Source: Candidatus Bathyarchaeia archaeon (GTDB lineage: Archaea > Thermoproteota > Bathyarchaeia > Bathyarchaeales > Bathycorpusculaceae). Taken from it: a DNA stretch of 64,000 bases. Below are positions 43,172 to 52,298 of the stretch, piece by piece. Within the stretch, counting starts at the first letter, position 1. The number at the start of each line of letters is the position of its first letter. The stretch lies in assembly GCA_038728085.1 (NCBI GenBank), contig JAVYUU010000004.1:84674-148673 (forward strand). The letters are read 5' to 3'. The notes beneath the pieces were generated by a model. That model saw only the letters and a program-made list of their open reading frames with translations. It was not told the DNA's origin and ran no database searches. The position numbers and the translations under genes are program-made.

Positions 43172-43779
43172 TAAAGTATGTTTTGCCAGTCCTCGTCATA
43201 GGCGTTTTAGCGGGCTACATAAACAATCAGTTTGGTGTTTCACTGTTGAATATTGTTTTTTCAGAGTACATCTTCACATTCTCGCTGTTTTTGCTGTTGT
43301 TTCTGATGGGATTGCAATTCGCAGCGGATAGGCAGGCAACTGCAAAAATGAGGATGGCTGGGCTTAAGATGCTCGTCTTCCCTTTCGCCGTCGCCCTTGG
43401 AAGTATTTTAGGTGGATTTGTCGGCGGCTTAATCCTTGGAATAGATGTTTTCGCTTCCATGGGGGTTTGCGCTGGCTTCGGCTGGTATACGTTGGCTGGA
43501 CCCTTGGCTGGTCAGCTTTTCGGGCTTAAATGGGGTGCCTTAGGCTTGGCGGTGAACCTCTTAAGGGAGTTGGTCACCATAGCCACGGCATGGCTTGCTG
43601 CGAAACTGGACAGGTATGCGCCGATAGCCATGGGGGGAGCAACAGCAATGGACACAACCCTTCCCATAATAGTACAGTATAGTGGACAGGACACTCTCAT
43701 AACTGCTTTTTCCAGCGGCTTTATCCTAACAGCGGCGGCGCCTTTCACCATAACCGCCATTGCCGCCCTAGCCCACTAG
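43168..43779 (+). CDS. lysO: LysO-family lysine exporter, large C-terminal half
   Basis: The 203-residue protein has about six transmembrane helices and the DUF340/LysO signature. Recognisable stretches are LFLLLFLMGLQFAAD, GVCAGFGWYTLAGPLAGQLFG, NLLRELVTI and GGATAMDTTLPIIVQYSG. LysO exports L-lysine and analogues in bacteria, and the substrate here is inferred. The ATG overlaps the small half by four bases. The gene is followed by the fwd operon after about 110 bases. Confidence 0.82.
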   Translation: MIKYVLPVLVIGVLAGYINNQFGVSLLNIVFSEYIFTFSLFLLLFLMGLQFAADRQATAKMRMAGLKMLVFPFAVALGSILGGFVGGLILGIDVFASMGVCAGFGWYTLAGPLAGQLFGLKWGALGLAVNLLRELVTIATAWLAAKLDRYAPIAMGGATAMDTTLPIIVQYSGQDTLITAFSSGFILTAAAPFTITAIAALAH

Positions 43780-43890
43780 CCCTTGCAAGGTTAGCCCTCA
43801 GAAGTTTTGAGGAAAAATTAATTAGGGCTTAGATGATTGTATGTAGCTTTCAAGAATTAAGCATCACAGCGAACTGTTTGAGGTTAATAG

Positions 43891-44298
43891 ATGACTGAAA
43901 AACCTAAACTGAGGGTTACGCTGCTAACCGGGCGCACCATAGAGCAGGGTGTTGGAAAAGAGCTTGGAAAAAGCACGCGGGAATATGTGGAAAGCGTCTC
44001 CGTATGCTACATGGATCCAGAAGACATGAAGAGGCTTGGCGTAAAGGACGGGACAAATGTTCAGGTTTCCACAGCTTTCGGCTCAGTTGTGGTTAAGGCC
44101 AAAAAATCTTTGAGGGCACCCCACCCTGGTGTAATATACATACCCTATGGTCCTTGGGCAAATGTAGTTGTGGATCCTGAAACCCATGGGATTGGCATGC
44201 CCACTTTTAAAGGTGTGCCGGCCACCGTGGAGCCCGCTCCAGACAAGCCTGTTTTGGGCTTAACGGAACTCCTTAAACAACAGTTTGGGAAGGGTTAA
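43891..44298 (+). CDS. fwdD: formylmethanofuran dehydrogenase subunit D
   Basis: The 135-residue protein is the molybdopterin-dinucleotide-binding subunit of formylmethanofuran dehydrogenase. The fold's LTGRTIEQGVGKE, MDPEDMKRLGVKDG and VIYIPYGPWANVV segments are present. It works with FwdB to hold the Mo/W cofactor where CO2 is reduced to formate. The ATG is preceded by GAGGT. It begins the fwdDBAC-mch operon; a TATA-like AAAATTAATTAGG lies near 43814. Confidence 0.93.
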   Translation: MTEKPKLRVTLLTGRTIEQGVGKELGKSTREYVESVSVCYMDPEDMKRLGVKDGTNVQVSTAFGSVVVKAKKSLRAPHPGVIYIPYGPWANVVVDPETHGIGMPTFKGVPATVEPAPDKPVLGLTELLKQQFGKG

Positions 44299-44300
44299 AT

Positions 44301-45755
44301 GTGCCAGTTGTTAAAGCCGTAACGTGTCCGGTTTGTGGGAGCCTCTGCGACGACATAGAACTAACCATAGAAAACGGCCAGATTGTTAAGGTTAAGAATG
44401 GCTGCGCCATGTGCGAAGCCAAGTTCCTAAGTCACCGCAGCGAACACCGCATCCTTAAGCCCTTGATTCGGAAAAATGGCGAACTCGTCAAAACAACGCT
44501 TAAAGAGGCCATCCGACGAGCTGCGGAAATCCTCGCAGAAGCCAATTATCCAGTACTTTACGGTTGGAGCAGCACAAGCTGCGAAGCCATAAGCGTCGGC
44601 ATCGAACTCGCCGAAGAAGTTGGAGGCATTATAGACAACACGGCAGTTGTATGTCACGGCCCATCCCTCTTAAGCGTTCAAGACATTGGCATACCGTCAT
44701 GCACTTTGGGTCAAATCCGCCACAGAGCCGACTTAATCATTTATTGGGGATGCGACCCGTGGAGCGCCCATCCAAGGCATATAGAGCGCTACACGGCCTT
44801 TTCTGAGGGACGGTTCGAGAAAAGCGCTTGGAGAAGCTACGTGGCGAAAGTTAAAGCCCTTATTGGACGTAAAAAGATTCAAAGCGCCGTTAGAAGACTT
44901 ATCCTCAAAAAGCCTCCAGAAGTCAAAGCCCAACTGGAACCAACTTTCCTTCCATCCATAACTCGGGAAGGCAGAAAACTTATAGTTGTTGATGTTAGGC
45001 GGACAAAGACTGCGGAAATGGCTGACTACTTCATTCAAGTGGAGCCCGGCAAAGACTACGAGCTCCTGCAAGCCTTAAGGGCGTTGATCCGCGACCAAGA
45101 ACTTGAAGTGGACAGGGTTGCCGGAGTTCCAGTTGAATATTTGGAGGAAGTTGCGGACGTCATGGTGGGCTGCGACTTCGGGGCGCTTTTCTTCGGGCTT
45201 GGCCTAACCATGAGCGGAGCCAAACTACGCAACATTGACGCAGCTCTCTCGTTGGTCAGAGACCTAAACATGCGGACAAAGTTTGTGATAATGCCCATGC
45301 GGGGGCACTTCAACGTGACGGGCGCTAACACTGTGTTTACTTGGCAGACGGGCTATCCTTACGCTGTGGACTTCTCGTTGGGCTACCCAAGGTATAATCC
45401 GGGTGAAACTTCGGTTGTGGATGTGCTGCTGCGAGGAGAGTCAGATGCCGCCTTGATTGTGGCTTCGGATCCCGTTTCTAATTTTCCACGAAAAGCGGCT
45501 GAGCACCTCGTTAAGAACCCGCTTATCTATGTTGGTCCCCACATGGATGTCACGGCGCAGATGGCTGACGTGGTTATTCCATCCGCTTTTGTTGGCATTG
45601 AGGCTTCTGGAACAGCCTACCGCATGGACCACGTGCCCATACCCCTAAAGAAGGTTGTGGACCCGCCTAAAGGCGTTCTACCAGACGAGGAGATTTTGAG
45701 GAGACTCCTCACTGAAGTTAGAAAAATAAAACGTGAACGGGCGGAGGCTGCCTAA
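44301..45755 (+). CDS. fwdB: formylmethanofuran dehydrogenase subunit B (catalytic, Cys type)
   Basis: The 484-residue catalytic subunit reduces CO2 to formate at a Mo/W-bis-pterin centre. The N-terminal 4Fe-4S cluster ligands are TCPVCGSLC and GCAMC. The metal ligand is Cys118 in AVVCHGP, so this is the cysteine rather than the selenocysteine form. Further conserved parts are YWGCDPWSAHPRH, MPMRGHFNVTGAN and the C-terminal IPSAFVGIEASGTAYRMD. The GTG start lies two bases after fwdD. Confidence 0.96.
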   Translation: MPVVKAVTCPVCGSLCDDIELTIENGQIVKVKNGCAMCEAKFLSHRSEHRILKPLIRKNGELVKTTLKEAIRRAAEILAEANYPVLYGWSSTSCEAISVGIELAEEVGGIIDNTAVVCHGPSLLSVQDIGIPSCTLGQIRHRADLIIYWGCDPWSAHPRHIERYTAFSEGRFEKSAWRSYVAKVKALIGRKKIQSAVRRLILKKPPEVKAQLEPTFLPSITREGRKLIVVDVRRTKTAEMADYFIQVEPGKDYELLQALRALIRDQELEVDRVAGVPVEYLEEVADVMVGCDFGALFFGLGLTMSGAKLRNIDAALSLVRDLNMRTKFVIMPMRGHFNVTGANTVFTWQTGYPYAVDFSLGYPRYNPGETSVVDVLLRGESDAALIVASDPVSNFPRKAAEHLVKNPLIYVGPHMDVTAQMADVVIPSAFVGIEASGTAYRMDHVPIPLKKVVDPPKGVLPDEEILRRLLTEVRKIKRERAEAA

Positions 45756-47453
45756 ATGGAGCTTTTAATAAAGAATGGATTCGTTTACGACCCGATTAAC
45801 GGCGTTAACGGCGAAAAAATGGACATAGCCATAAAAGACGGCAAAATAGTGGAGAAAGTAAATGAACGTAGAGCCAAGAAGATAGACGCCTCCGGCATGA
45901 TAGTGATGCCCGGCGGCATAGACATTCACAGCCACATAGCCGGCGGCAAAGTTAATGCTGGAAGGCTGCTTCGCCCAGAAGATCACTTTAAAGATGTTGA
46001 GCCAAAAACCGCCGTCACACGGTCTGGTGTGGGCTATTCGATTCCATCCACATTTACAACGGGCTACCGCTATGCAAGGATGGGCTGGACAACAGTTATG
46101 GATCCGGCTATGCCACCTCTAGAGGCGAAACACACCCATGAGGAGCTTAGCGACACGCCAATAATTGATAAGGCTAGTTACCCGCTTCTGGGCGACTGGT
46201 GGTTTATGCTTGAATACCTGCGAGATGGCAAAATTGAGGAGTGCGCCCGCCACGTGGCTTGGATGATTAAGGCGACGAAGGGCTACGCCATAAAACTTGT
46301 GAATCCAGGTGGGCTTGAAGCTTGGGGTTTCGGCCGCAACGTGGAAAGCATAGATGATCAAGTCCCATATTTTGGGATTACGCCCCGCGAAATTATCCGC
46401 GGCTTGTGCAAGGTTAACAAGCTTCTGCACTTGCCACACACTATCCATGTGCACACCAACAATTTGGGCAAACCCGGCAACTACATAACCGCCCTAGAAA
46501 CGATGCGTTGTGTTGAAGATTTGGCAGATGACGGAAAACCAGTTATCCACATAACTCACTGCCAGTTCTCCGCCTTCAAGGGTGATGATTGGCGAACCTT
46601 CGAATCCGGAGCCGAGGAAATAGCCAACTACGTTAACGTCCACTCTCACGTAACGTTAGACATGGGTCAAGTTATTTTCACGGACACCACAACTATGACG
46701 GCTGACGGCCCCTTCCAGTACACGCTTTACACGCTTAGCGGGAACAAGTGGACAAACCATGACGTGGAAACCGAAACAAGCGCTGGAATAGTGCCCTTCC
46801 ACTACAAACGGAAAAGCTATGTTCACGCAACCCAATGGTCCATAGGCCTTGAACTCGCCCTACTCATAAAAGACCCGTGGAAAATCTTAATGACAACAGA
46901 CCACCCCAACGGCGGGCCTTTCATCGCTTATCCGCGGATTATAGCCTGGCTTATGAGCCGAAAAGCCAGAGAAGCCACCCTCAAAAAGATTAACCCGAAA
47001 GCTCGAAGCCGAAGTCTTCTTCCATCCATAGATCGCGAGCTAGACTTTTACGAGATAGCCATAGTGACCCGCGCTGGGCAAGCCAAGGCCCTAGGCCTAA
47101 AGCACAAAGGCCATCTTGGCGTGGGGGCGGACGCTGACATCGCCATATACAATTTTAACCCGGAAACTATGGATCCCTCCAAGAAGTATAGGGCTGTTAG
47201 GCGCGCTTTTAAGCGGGCTACCTACACCATTAAGGGTGGACAAGTGGTTGTAAAGGACGGCGAAGTGTTGAAGCACGTGGATGGAGTAACCATGTGGGTT
47301 AACATCCAGCTATGCGAGCCATGCGAAATAGAGGTAAACGAAAACCTGAGGAGACGCTTCAAAGAATATTGGACCGTCGAGTTTGAGAATTATCCGGTTT
47401 CAGAGGATTATTTGGCTGTTTCCCATCCAATACCCGTGAAGGCTGATGTGTGA
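45756..47453 (+). CDS. fwdA: formylmethanofuran dehydrogenase subunit A
   Basis: The 565-residue amidohydrolase-fold subunit transfers the formate made by FwdB to methanofuran at a dinuclear zinc site. The metal ligands are seen in GGIDIHSHIAGG (HxH) and the carbamylated-lysine region AIKLVNPGG, with further ligands in THCQFSAF and the aspartate in TTDHPNGGP. It directly follows the fwdB stop and its TGA overlaps the start of fwdC. Confidence 0.96.
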   Translation: MELLIKNGFVYDPINGVNGEKMDIAIKDGKIVEKVNERRAKKIDASGMIVMPGGIDIHSHIAGGKVNAGRLLRPEDHFKDVEPKTAVTRSGVGYSIPSTFTTGYRYARMGWTTVMDPAMPPLEAKHTHEELSDTPIIDKASYPLLGDWWFMLEYLRDGKIEECARHVAWMIKATKGYAIKLVNPGGLEAWGFGRNVESIDDQVPYFGITPREIIRGLCKVNKLLHLPHTIHVHTNNLGKPGNYITALETMRCVEDLADDGKPVIHITHCQFSAFKGDDWRTFESGAEEIANYVNVHSHVTLDMGQVIFTDTTTMTADGPFQYTLYTLSGNKWTNHDVETETSAGIVPFHYKRKSYVHATQWSIGLELALLIKDPWKILMTTDHPNGGPFIAYPRIIAWLMSRKAREATLKKINPKARSRSLLPSIDRELDFYEIAIVTRAGQAKALGLKHKGHLGVGADADIAIYNFNPETMDPSKKYRAVRRAFKRATYTIKGGQVVVKDGEVLKHVDGVTMWVNIQLCEPCEIEVNENLRRRFKEYWTVEFENYPVSEDYLAVSHPIPVKADV

Positions 47454-48280
47454 TGATGGTGAATCTTTATCCCCTAAAAGAGTTTAGGCTGCCAGTAGTG
47501 GCGGAATGCATAAACCCAGACATTTTCCATGGAAAAAGCCTCAAGGAAATCGAAGCCCTAGAAGCATGGGAAGGCAACAAAAAGAAGAGGCTAGGCGACC
47601 TTTTCAAAGTTGAGGTGGAAAACACCGGAAGCGACCAGGAGGCCACGGTGATAAAAATTAATGGCGACGTCAGCCGTGTTAGGCGTATAGGCGCTAGCAT
47701 GAAGAGCGGCGAAATAATTGTTAAGGGTGATGCTGGCATGCACTTGGGCGAGGAAATGCGGGGTGGAAAAATAACGGTTTACGGCAACGTCCTAGGCTGG
47801 GCTGGTTCCATGATGAAGGGCGGCACAATAGAAGTTCACGGCAATACCGGCGACTATTTAGGCGCGCCGTACAGAGGCAGCACAGAAGGCATGAAAGGCG
47901 GAAAAATAATCGTGCATGGAAACGTTGGCCGCGAAGCCGGAGCCCACATGAAAAAGGGCATAATAAAGATCTACGGTTGCGCTGGACAGTTTGTGGGCTT
48001 TCGCATGAAGGGCGGCACAATTTATGTGCAGAAGGACTGCGAGGCAAGGGCTGGCGCATGTATGGTGGACGGCACCATAATAATCGGCGGTCGCATAGAG
48101 TCTGTGATGCCCACCTTCACTATAGAAGGATTAAGAAAGAAGGTTAAAGTTGAGGAGGGCGAAGTTATCGAGGCCCCCTTCTATCTGTTCATTGGCGATT
48201 TGACGGAAAACGGTCGCGGAAGACTCTTCGTCGCCAAGGAGCCAAACCCCCACCTAAGTCACTATGAAAAATTCCTTTAG
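47453..48280 (+). CDS. fwdC: formylmethanofuran dehydrogenase subunit C
   Basis: The protein has about 275 residues and consists mainly of a right-handed beta-helix of repeating GxxxxGxxG-type turns (GGKITVYGNV, GGTIEVHGNTG, GGKIIVHGNVG), the FwdC fold shared with the glutamate synthase GXGXG domain. It is a structural subunit at the core of the Fwd complex. ATG 47453 overlaps the fwdA stop; GTG 47450 and ATG 47456 are alternatives. Confidence 0.94.
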   Translation: MMVNLYPLKEFRLPVVAECINPDIFHGKSLKEIEALEAWEGNKKKRLGDLFKVEVENTGSDQEATVIKINGDVSRVRRIGASMKSGEIIVKGDAGMHLGEEMRGGKITVYGNVLGWAGSMMKGGTIEVHGNTGDYLGAPYRGSTEGMKGGKIIVHGNVGREAGAHMKKGIIKIYGCAGQFVGFRMKGGTIYVQKDCEARAGACMVDGTIIIGGRIESVMPTFTIEGLRKKVKVEEGEVIEAPFYLFIGDLTENGRGRLFVAKEPNPHLSHYEKFL

Positions 48281-48299
48281 TCAGGGAGGACCACACGCT

Positions 48300-49262
48300 T
48301 TGAAGACGGATTTAAGTGTAAATCGTTTGGCTTGGAGACTTCTGGAAAAATTATGCGAAAATCCAGATTATTATGGCGTGAAGGTTGAAAGGGCAAAAAA
48401 CGGCGCTCTGCTGGTGGACGCCGGCATAAGCGCCAGAGGCGGCTTCCAAGCGGGCAAGATAATAACGGAGATCTGCATGGGCGGCTGCGGAAAAGCCCGC
48501 ATAACTTGTAGGCAGTATGGCGAACTAGAGCTTCCAACAATATTCGTTTACACGGATCATCCGGCCATAGCCACTTTGGGCTCGCAGTTTGCAGGCTGGA
48601 ACATTAAGGAAGGCGACTACTTTGCTATTGGCTCGGGGCCCGCCAGAGCCTTAGCCCAGAAACCGAGGGAAATCTATGAACGTTTGGGCTATAAGGACGA
48701 GTGCGACAAAACTATTGTGGTTTTGGAAACCGATAAGCATCCGCCAGAAACACTGATAGCGCGTCTGGCCCGCGACTGCAAGGTGGAAGAGGCCAATCTT
48801 GCCATAATCTTGACGCCGACGGCTAGTGTTGCCGGAGCCACGCAGGTTGCTGGCCGCATCGTTGAAACTGGAATCCATAAGCTTAACGAGCTTGGGCTTG
48901 ACCCGAAAACGATTCTCTACGCCTGGGGGTGTGCTCCCATACCACCCGTCCACCCAAAATTCGTTAAGGCTATGGCAAGAACAAACGACGCCATATTATA
49001 TGGCGGAATCACCTACTACATGGTAAACTATGAAAACGAGGAGGAACTGGCGAAAATCGTGGAAAAAGCCCCCTCTAAAGCTTCAAAGGACTATGGAAGA
49101 CCCTTCCTCGAGATCTTCAGGGCAGCTGGCTACGACTTCTATAAAATAGATCCGAACATTTTTGCGCCAGCCGTCGTAATCATAAACAATCTGAAGACAG
49201 GAAATACGTTTAGGGCCGGAGAGATAAACATTAACGCCTTAAAGGAGTCTTTTGGTTTATAA
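48300..49262 (+). CDS. mch: methenyl-tetrahydromethanopterin cyclohydrolase
   Basis: This enzyme of about 320 residues interconverts formyl-H4MPT and methenyl-H4MPT, the step after formyl transfer in the archaeal C1 branch. Family stretches are VNRLAWRLLEKL, ARGGFQAGKIITEICMGGCG, SQFAGW, GSGPARALA and LTPTASVAGATQVAGRIVE. An ATG at 48264 overlaps fwdC, but GGGAGGA lies nine bases before TTG 48300, matching the usual N-terminus, so I use TTG. Ftr, Mtd and Mer are not in this window. Confidence 0.95.
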   Translation: MKTDLSVNRLAWRLLEKLCENPDYYGVKVERAKNGALLVDAGISARGGFQAGKIITEICMGGCGKARITCRQYGELELPTIFVYTDHPAIATLGSQFAGWNIKEGDYFAIGSGPARALAQKPREIYERLGYKDECDKTIVVLETDKHPPETLIARLARDCKVEEANLAIILTPTASVAGATQVAGRIVETGIHKLNELGLDPKTILYAWGCAPIPPVHPKFVKAMARTNDAILYGGITYYMVNYENEEELAKIVEKAPSKASKDYGRPFLEIFRAAGYDFYKIDPNIFAPAVVIINNLKTGNTFRAGEININALKESFGL

Positions 49263-49269
49263 TTGCTTT

Positions 49270-49875
49270 TCATGCTTTTTTCGGTAACGCTGGCAGCTTT
49301 TGTGTTCCAAGAAATCTTATGATGAAATCTCTAAAGCCACTGTTTCCGTTAAGGGCTCCCATGAGAAGGCTCATGACAAAAATTTCCACCCAAGCCTTTG
49401 AAATCACTATAGGTATCATAAACTCCATCACACGGCCATAGAAGAATGGAACCAGAAAGCGGAAATACGCTATAGTGAAGAGGCATTCCGGAACATAAGA
49501 GATGAGCACCACGAGAACCGTGAGCAGGGAAGGCTTTGGACGGCTGTTTATCCGCAACGTCCTGTACAAGAGGCCCGCAGTTAAGCCCGTTAAAGCCTTT
49601 CCAGAAGGCACCCCTACAAGCGACAAAAGTCCAAGGGAACCCATGACATAGCCGAAATAGTAGCCGGCATAAACACCGCTTAAAAATCCAACAACTCCCC
49701 CAAAAATGGAACCGCCAAAAATGGCTGCGATAAAGGTTGCGGTGTGAGAGAGATCCAAAGCGGCGCCGCCTTGCCCCACCGCAGTGAAGATGGGCGCTAT
49801 GTTTAGGGATATGGCTGAAAGAAGCAAGCCTAGAGCACTCATTAGGGCTGTGAAGGCAACTTGTCGGCTTTTCAT
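49270..49875 (-). CDS. ECF-transporter S-component-like membrane protein (second)
   Basis: The 201-residue protein has about six helices with an N-terminal VAFTALMSALGLLLSAISLNIAP, a pattern common in ECF S-components and related permeases. A loop includes GQGGAALDLSHTATFIAAIFGG. It is convergent with mch and stands alone. The substrate cannot be told. Confidence in membrane location is high, and that in the S-component assignment is moderate. Confidence 0.65.
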   Translation of the reverse strand: MKSRQVAFTALMSALGLLLSAISLNIAPIFTAVGQGGAALDLSHTATFIAAIFGGSIFGGVVGFLSGVYAGYYFGYVMGSLGLLSLVGVPSGKALTGLTAGLLYRTLRINSRPKPSLLTVLVVLISYVPECLFTIAYFRFLVPFFYGRVMEFMIPIVISKAWVEIFVMSLLMGALNGNSGFRDFIIRFLGTQKLPALPKKA

Positions 49876-49994
49876 GTTTTCGCCTTTCGCTGTTCACTTT
49901 GTTTGCTAATTATTTAAGAGTAGCTACCCAAAAATGAGTAAAAACGTCTGAAAATTAAATATTGGGCTTGCGTACCAATTATTGGGAAATCCTG

Positions 49995-51251
49995 TTGTCC
50001 ACACGTTTAGAAACATCCTTATCGGAGCTTAAAAGCTGGCTTGAAGGGCAAACAGAACATCTCCTAGCCCCCATTCAAGTGAAGGCTGAAAAACTTCTTG
50101 GGGAGATGCGCAAAGCCCACGGAGAGTTAATAGAGGCTTGCAAGATGCTTGTGGAGAGCAGCCGGAGGGAAATCGAGAGACGCAACATGCGCACCTTTAA
50201 AAGGGCTCAAGCCCTCAATAAGTTGGCTAAACTTTTTTTAGAGCGACTGCAACCGCTCAAGGTTCCCAAGAAGCCATCCTTTAGGGACATCACAAGTTTT
50301 TTGAGCATAGCCCAGAAAGCTTACACCGTCACAGAGGTGGATGTGCGGAACTGGTTTCCGAGAATTTCTCCCTTCTTCATAATGGATCGTGGAAAATTCC
50401 TGCGGGCTTTTGAAGGTGCAAAGGCCTCGCTTAAGGAGTTAAGCGCATTCCTACTCAAGGAATATGGGAAAGCCAAGATTTTAGAGGAGACATTTCAACT
50501 GATTGATGAAACCATGGTGTTGAAGGGTCAACTGGTGAATCTGGAAAACGAGTATAGGAAGGCTGAGAGCGAAAAAGCCAGGTTAGAGGTGGAGCTGACC
50601 CAAGTACAGGGCCGGAGGGTTGAGCTGGAAAAAGGCGGGGAACTTGCCCAGCTAGCCCAAGTAAACGCGCTTGTAGAGTCCTTGAGGAGGGAAGTTGTGC
50701 ATAGCCTTAGGCATTTGCAGAAACCTTTGATGAAGCTTCAGTCACTTGTCTTGCATGGTGCTGGAAGTGGTTTAACACCAGAGGAAACTAAAAAGCTTGA
50801 GGAGTATTTAGCCGATCCCTTCGAGGCTTTGGCAACGGAAAATGTAAATTATCCGCTTTTAACGCAGATCCTCCAAAAAACTGCGAGGGCAATGGCTGAG
50901 GGAAAACTTAAACTCAAGGAGGATAAGGAGCGTAAGGCAAAACAAGCAATAACAGAAATTGTGGAAAGGGGTTCGCTTGGGGACTTGCATAAGAGATGCA
51001 TGGAGGCAAAAATGCAGAAGACTTGGATTTCAACATCAACAGCCGTCGCCGAAATCATGGTTGAAATATCGCAGCTGAGGGAGCATGCCGAAAGTTTACA
51101 CAGAAAACTAGAGAGGCTGGAGTCCGAGGCAGCATCCCTAAAAGGGGCAATCCGAGAAACCATGGAAAAAATAAACAGCCACAAGAATCTCATGGAGAAG
51201 AACATTCAAGCCTTAAGCGGGCACGAGATAACCCTCAAAGTTTGGGGCTGA
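49995..51251 (+). CDS. coiled-coil protein upstream of a PPP phosphatase
   Basis: The roughly 418-residue protein is mostly helical. Regions near 45-110, 175-240 and 365-415 are charged heptad stretches (LVNLENEYRKAESEKARLEVEL), separated by a globular part with SFLSIAQKAYTVTEVDVRNWF. There are no membrane or nucleotide motifs, and I recognise no family. A TATA-like AAATTAAATA (49951-49960) predicts transcription from about 49982, so I use TTG 49995; the frame is open to a TTG at 49962. Five bases separate it from the phosphatase gene, so the two probably function together. Confidence 0.72.
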   Translation: MSTRLETSLSELKSWLEGQTEHLLAPIQVKAEKLLGEMRKAHGELIEACKMLVESSRREIERRNMRTFKRAQALNKLAKLFLERLQPLKVPKKPSFRDITSFLSIAQKAYTVTEVDVRNWFPRISPFFIMDRGKFLRAFEGAKASLKELSAFLLKEYGKAKILEETFQLIDETMVLKGQLVNLENEYRKAESEKARLEVELTQVQGRRVELEKGGELAQLAQVNALVESLRREVVHSLRHLQKPLMKLQSLVLHGAGSGLTPEETKKLEEYLADPFEALATENVNYPLLTQILQKTARAMAEGKLKLKEDKERKAKQAITEIVERGSLGDLHKRCMEAKMQKTWISTSTAVAEIMVEISQLREHAESLHRKLERLESEAASLKGAIRETMEKINSHKNLMEKNIQALSGHEITLKVWG

Positions 51252-51255
51252 AGGT

Positions 51256-52179
51256 TTGCAACTCCCAAAAATAGTGAAGGAAGCCCTAGAAGCCTCGTGT
51301 CGAGAATTCTGTCGACTCATAGAAGAAGCCATCGAACTCATCAGAAACGAAAATGGAAAGATCGGCAACCTCGAAGTTGTTGGGCGGCTTGTAAAGCTTC
51401 AACCCATCGGCGAGGCGCTGGTTGTAGGCGACCTGCATGGAGACCTCGAAAGCCTCATCGAAATTTTAAATGAAAGTCAATTCATCGAAAAAATGGATAG
51501 AAACCCGGACGCCTTTGCCATTTTTCTAGGCGATTATGGAGACAGAGGCCCATTATCGGCTGAAATTTACTATACACTCTTGAGGCTTAAACTTCAATTT
51601 CCAAGGCAAGTAATTCTGTTGCGGGGCAACCACGAGGGACCAGAAGACCTTACAGTTTCACCTCATGACTTGCCGTGGCAGTTTGAAGCGCGCTTTGGTG
51701 CAGAATTGAGGGAAGCCTACACGAGAATCCGTAGACTATTCAACTACTTGTATAATGCCGTCATTGTTGAAGGCCGTTATCTTCTGGTGCATGGCGGACC
51801 GCCACCCCAAGCCAGAACATTGGAGGATTTAGCCTATGCCCATATAAGGCATCCAAAGGAAAGCCTGCTGGAGGATCTGCTTTGGAGCGACCCCACTGAT
51901 GCCATAAGCGAGACATGTGCTTCTCATCGTGGTGCGGGGAAACTTTTTGGACAGAAGGTTACGGATGCTGCCCTACAATGTTTCGGCGTAAAAGTCATTG
52001 TTCGGGGGCATGAGCCATGCATGGAGGGTTATAAAATAGACCACAACGGGAAAATCCTCACATTATTTTCGAGGAGGGGGTCGCCATACTTTAATGAGCA
52101 CGGCGCATATTTGCTTGTGAATCTCTCTCAAAAACCGCAAAACGCCTTTGAGCTAGCACCGTTTATCCACAAATTTTAA
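51256..52179 (+). CDS. PPP-family serine/threonine protein phosphatase
   Basis: The 307-residue phosphatase has the metal-site motifs of the PP1/PP2A-like PPP family: GDLHGD, GDYGDRG, LLRGNHE, a histidine in VHGG and RGHEP. An N-terminal extension of about 55 residues precedes the catalytic domain. It should remove phosphate from Ser/Thr in the cytoplasm. It follows the coiled-coil gene by five bases, an arrangement suggesting that the coiled-coil protein is its anchor or substrate; this is inference. No matching kinase is in the window. Confidence 0.92.
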   Translation: MQLPKIVKEALEASCREFCRLIEEAIELIRNENGKIGNLEVVGRLVKLQPIGEALVVGDLHGDLESLIEILNESQFIEKMDRNPDAFAIFLGDYGDRGPLSAEIYYTLLRLKLQFPRQVILLRGNHEGPEDLTVSPHDLPWQFEARFGAELREAYTRIRRLFNYLYNAVIVEGRYLLVHGGPPPQARTLEDLAYAHIRHPKESLLEDLLWSDPTDAISETCASHRGAGKLFGQKVTDAALQCFGVKVIVRGHEPCMEGYKIDHNGKILTLFSRRGSPYFNEHGAYLLVNLSQKPQNAFELAPFIHKF

Positions 52180-52298
52180 ACTCTTTCCGTGTCATTTTCT
52201 GTGTATTTTGAAATTTCTGCCGTGGATGTTGCACGGAAACTTTAAGAGTTTAGCTAAACACCGTTTTTACGGTTAAACGTTGGCAAGGCGGTTAAACC

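Noticed and set aside
47721-48059. Minus-strand arginine/leucine/cysteine-rich open frame over fwdC
   Set aside because: It is the reverse of the glycine-repeat region of fwdC and has no independent support.
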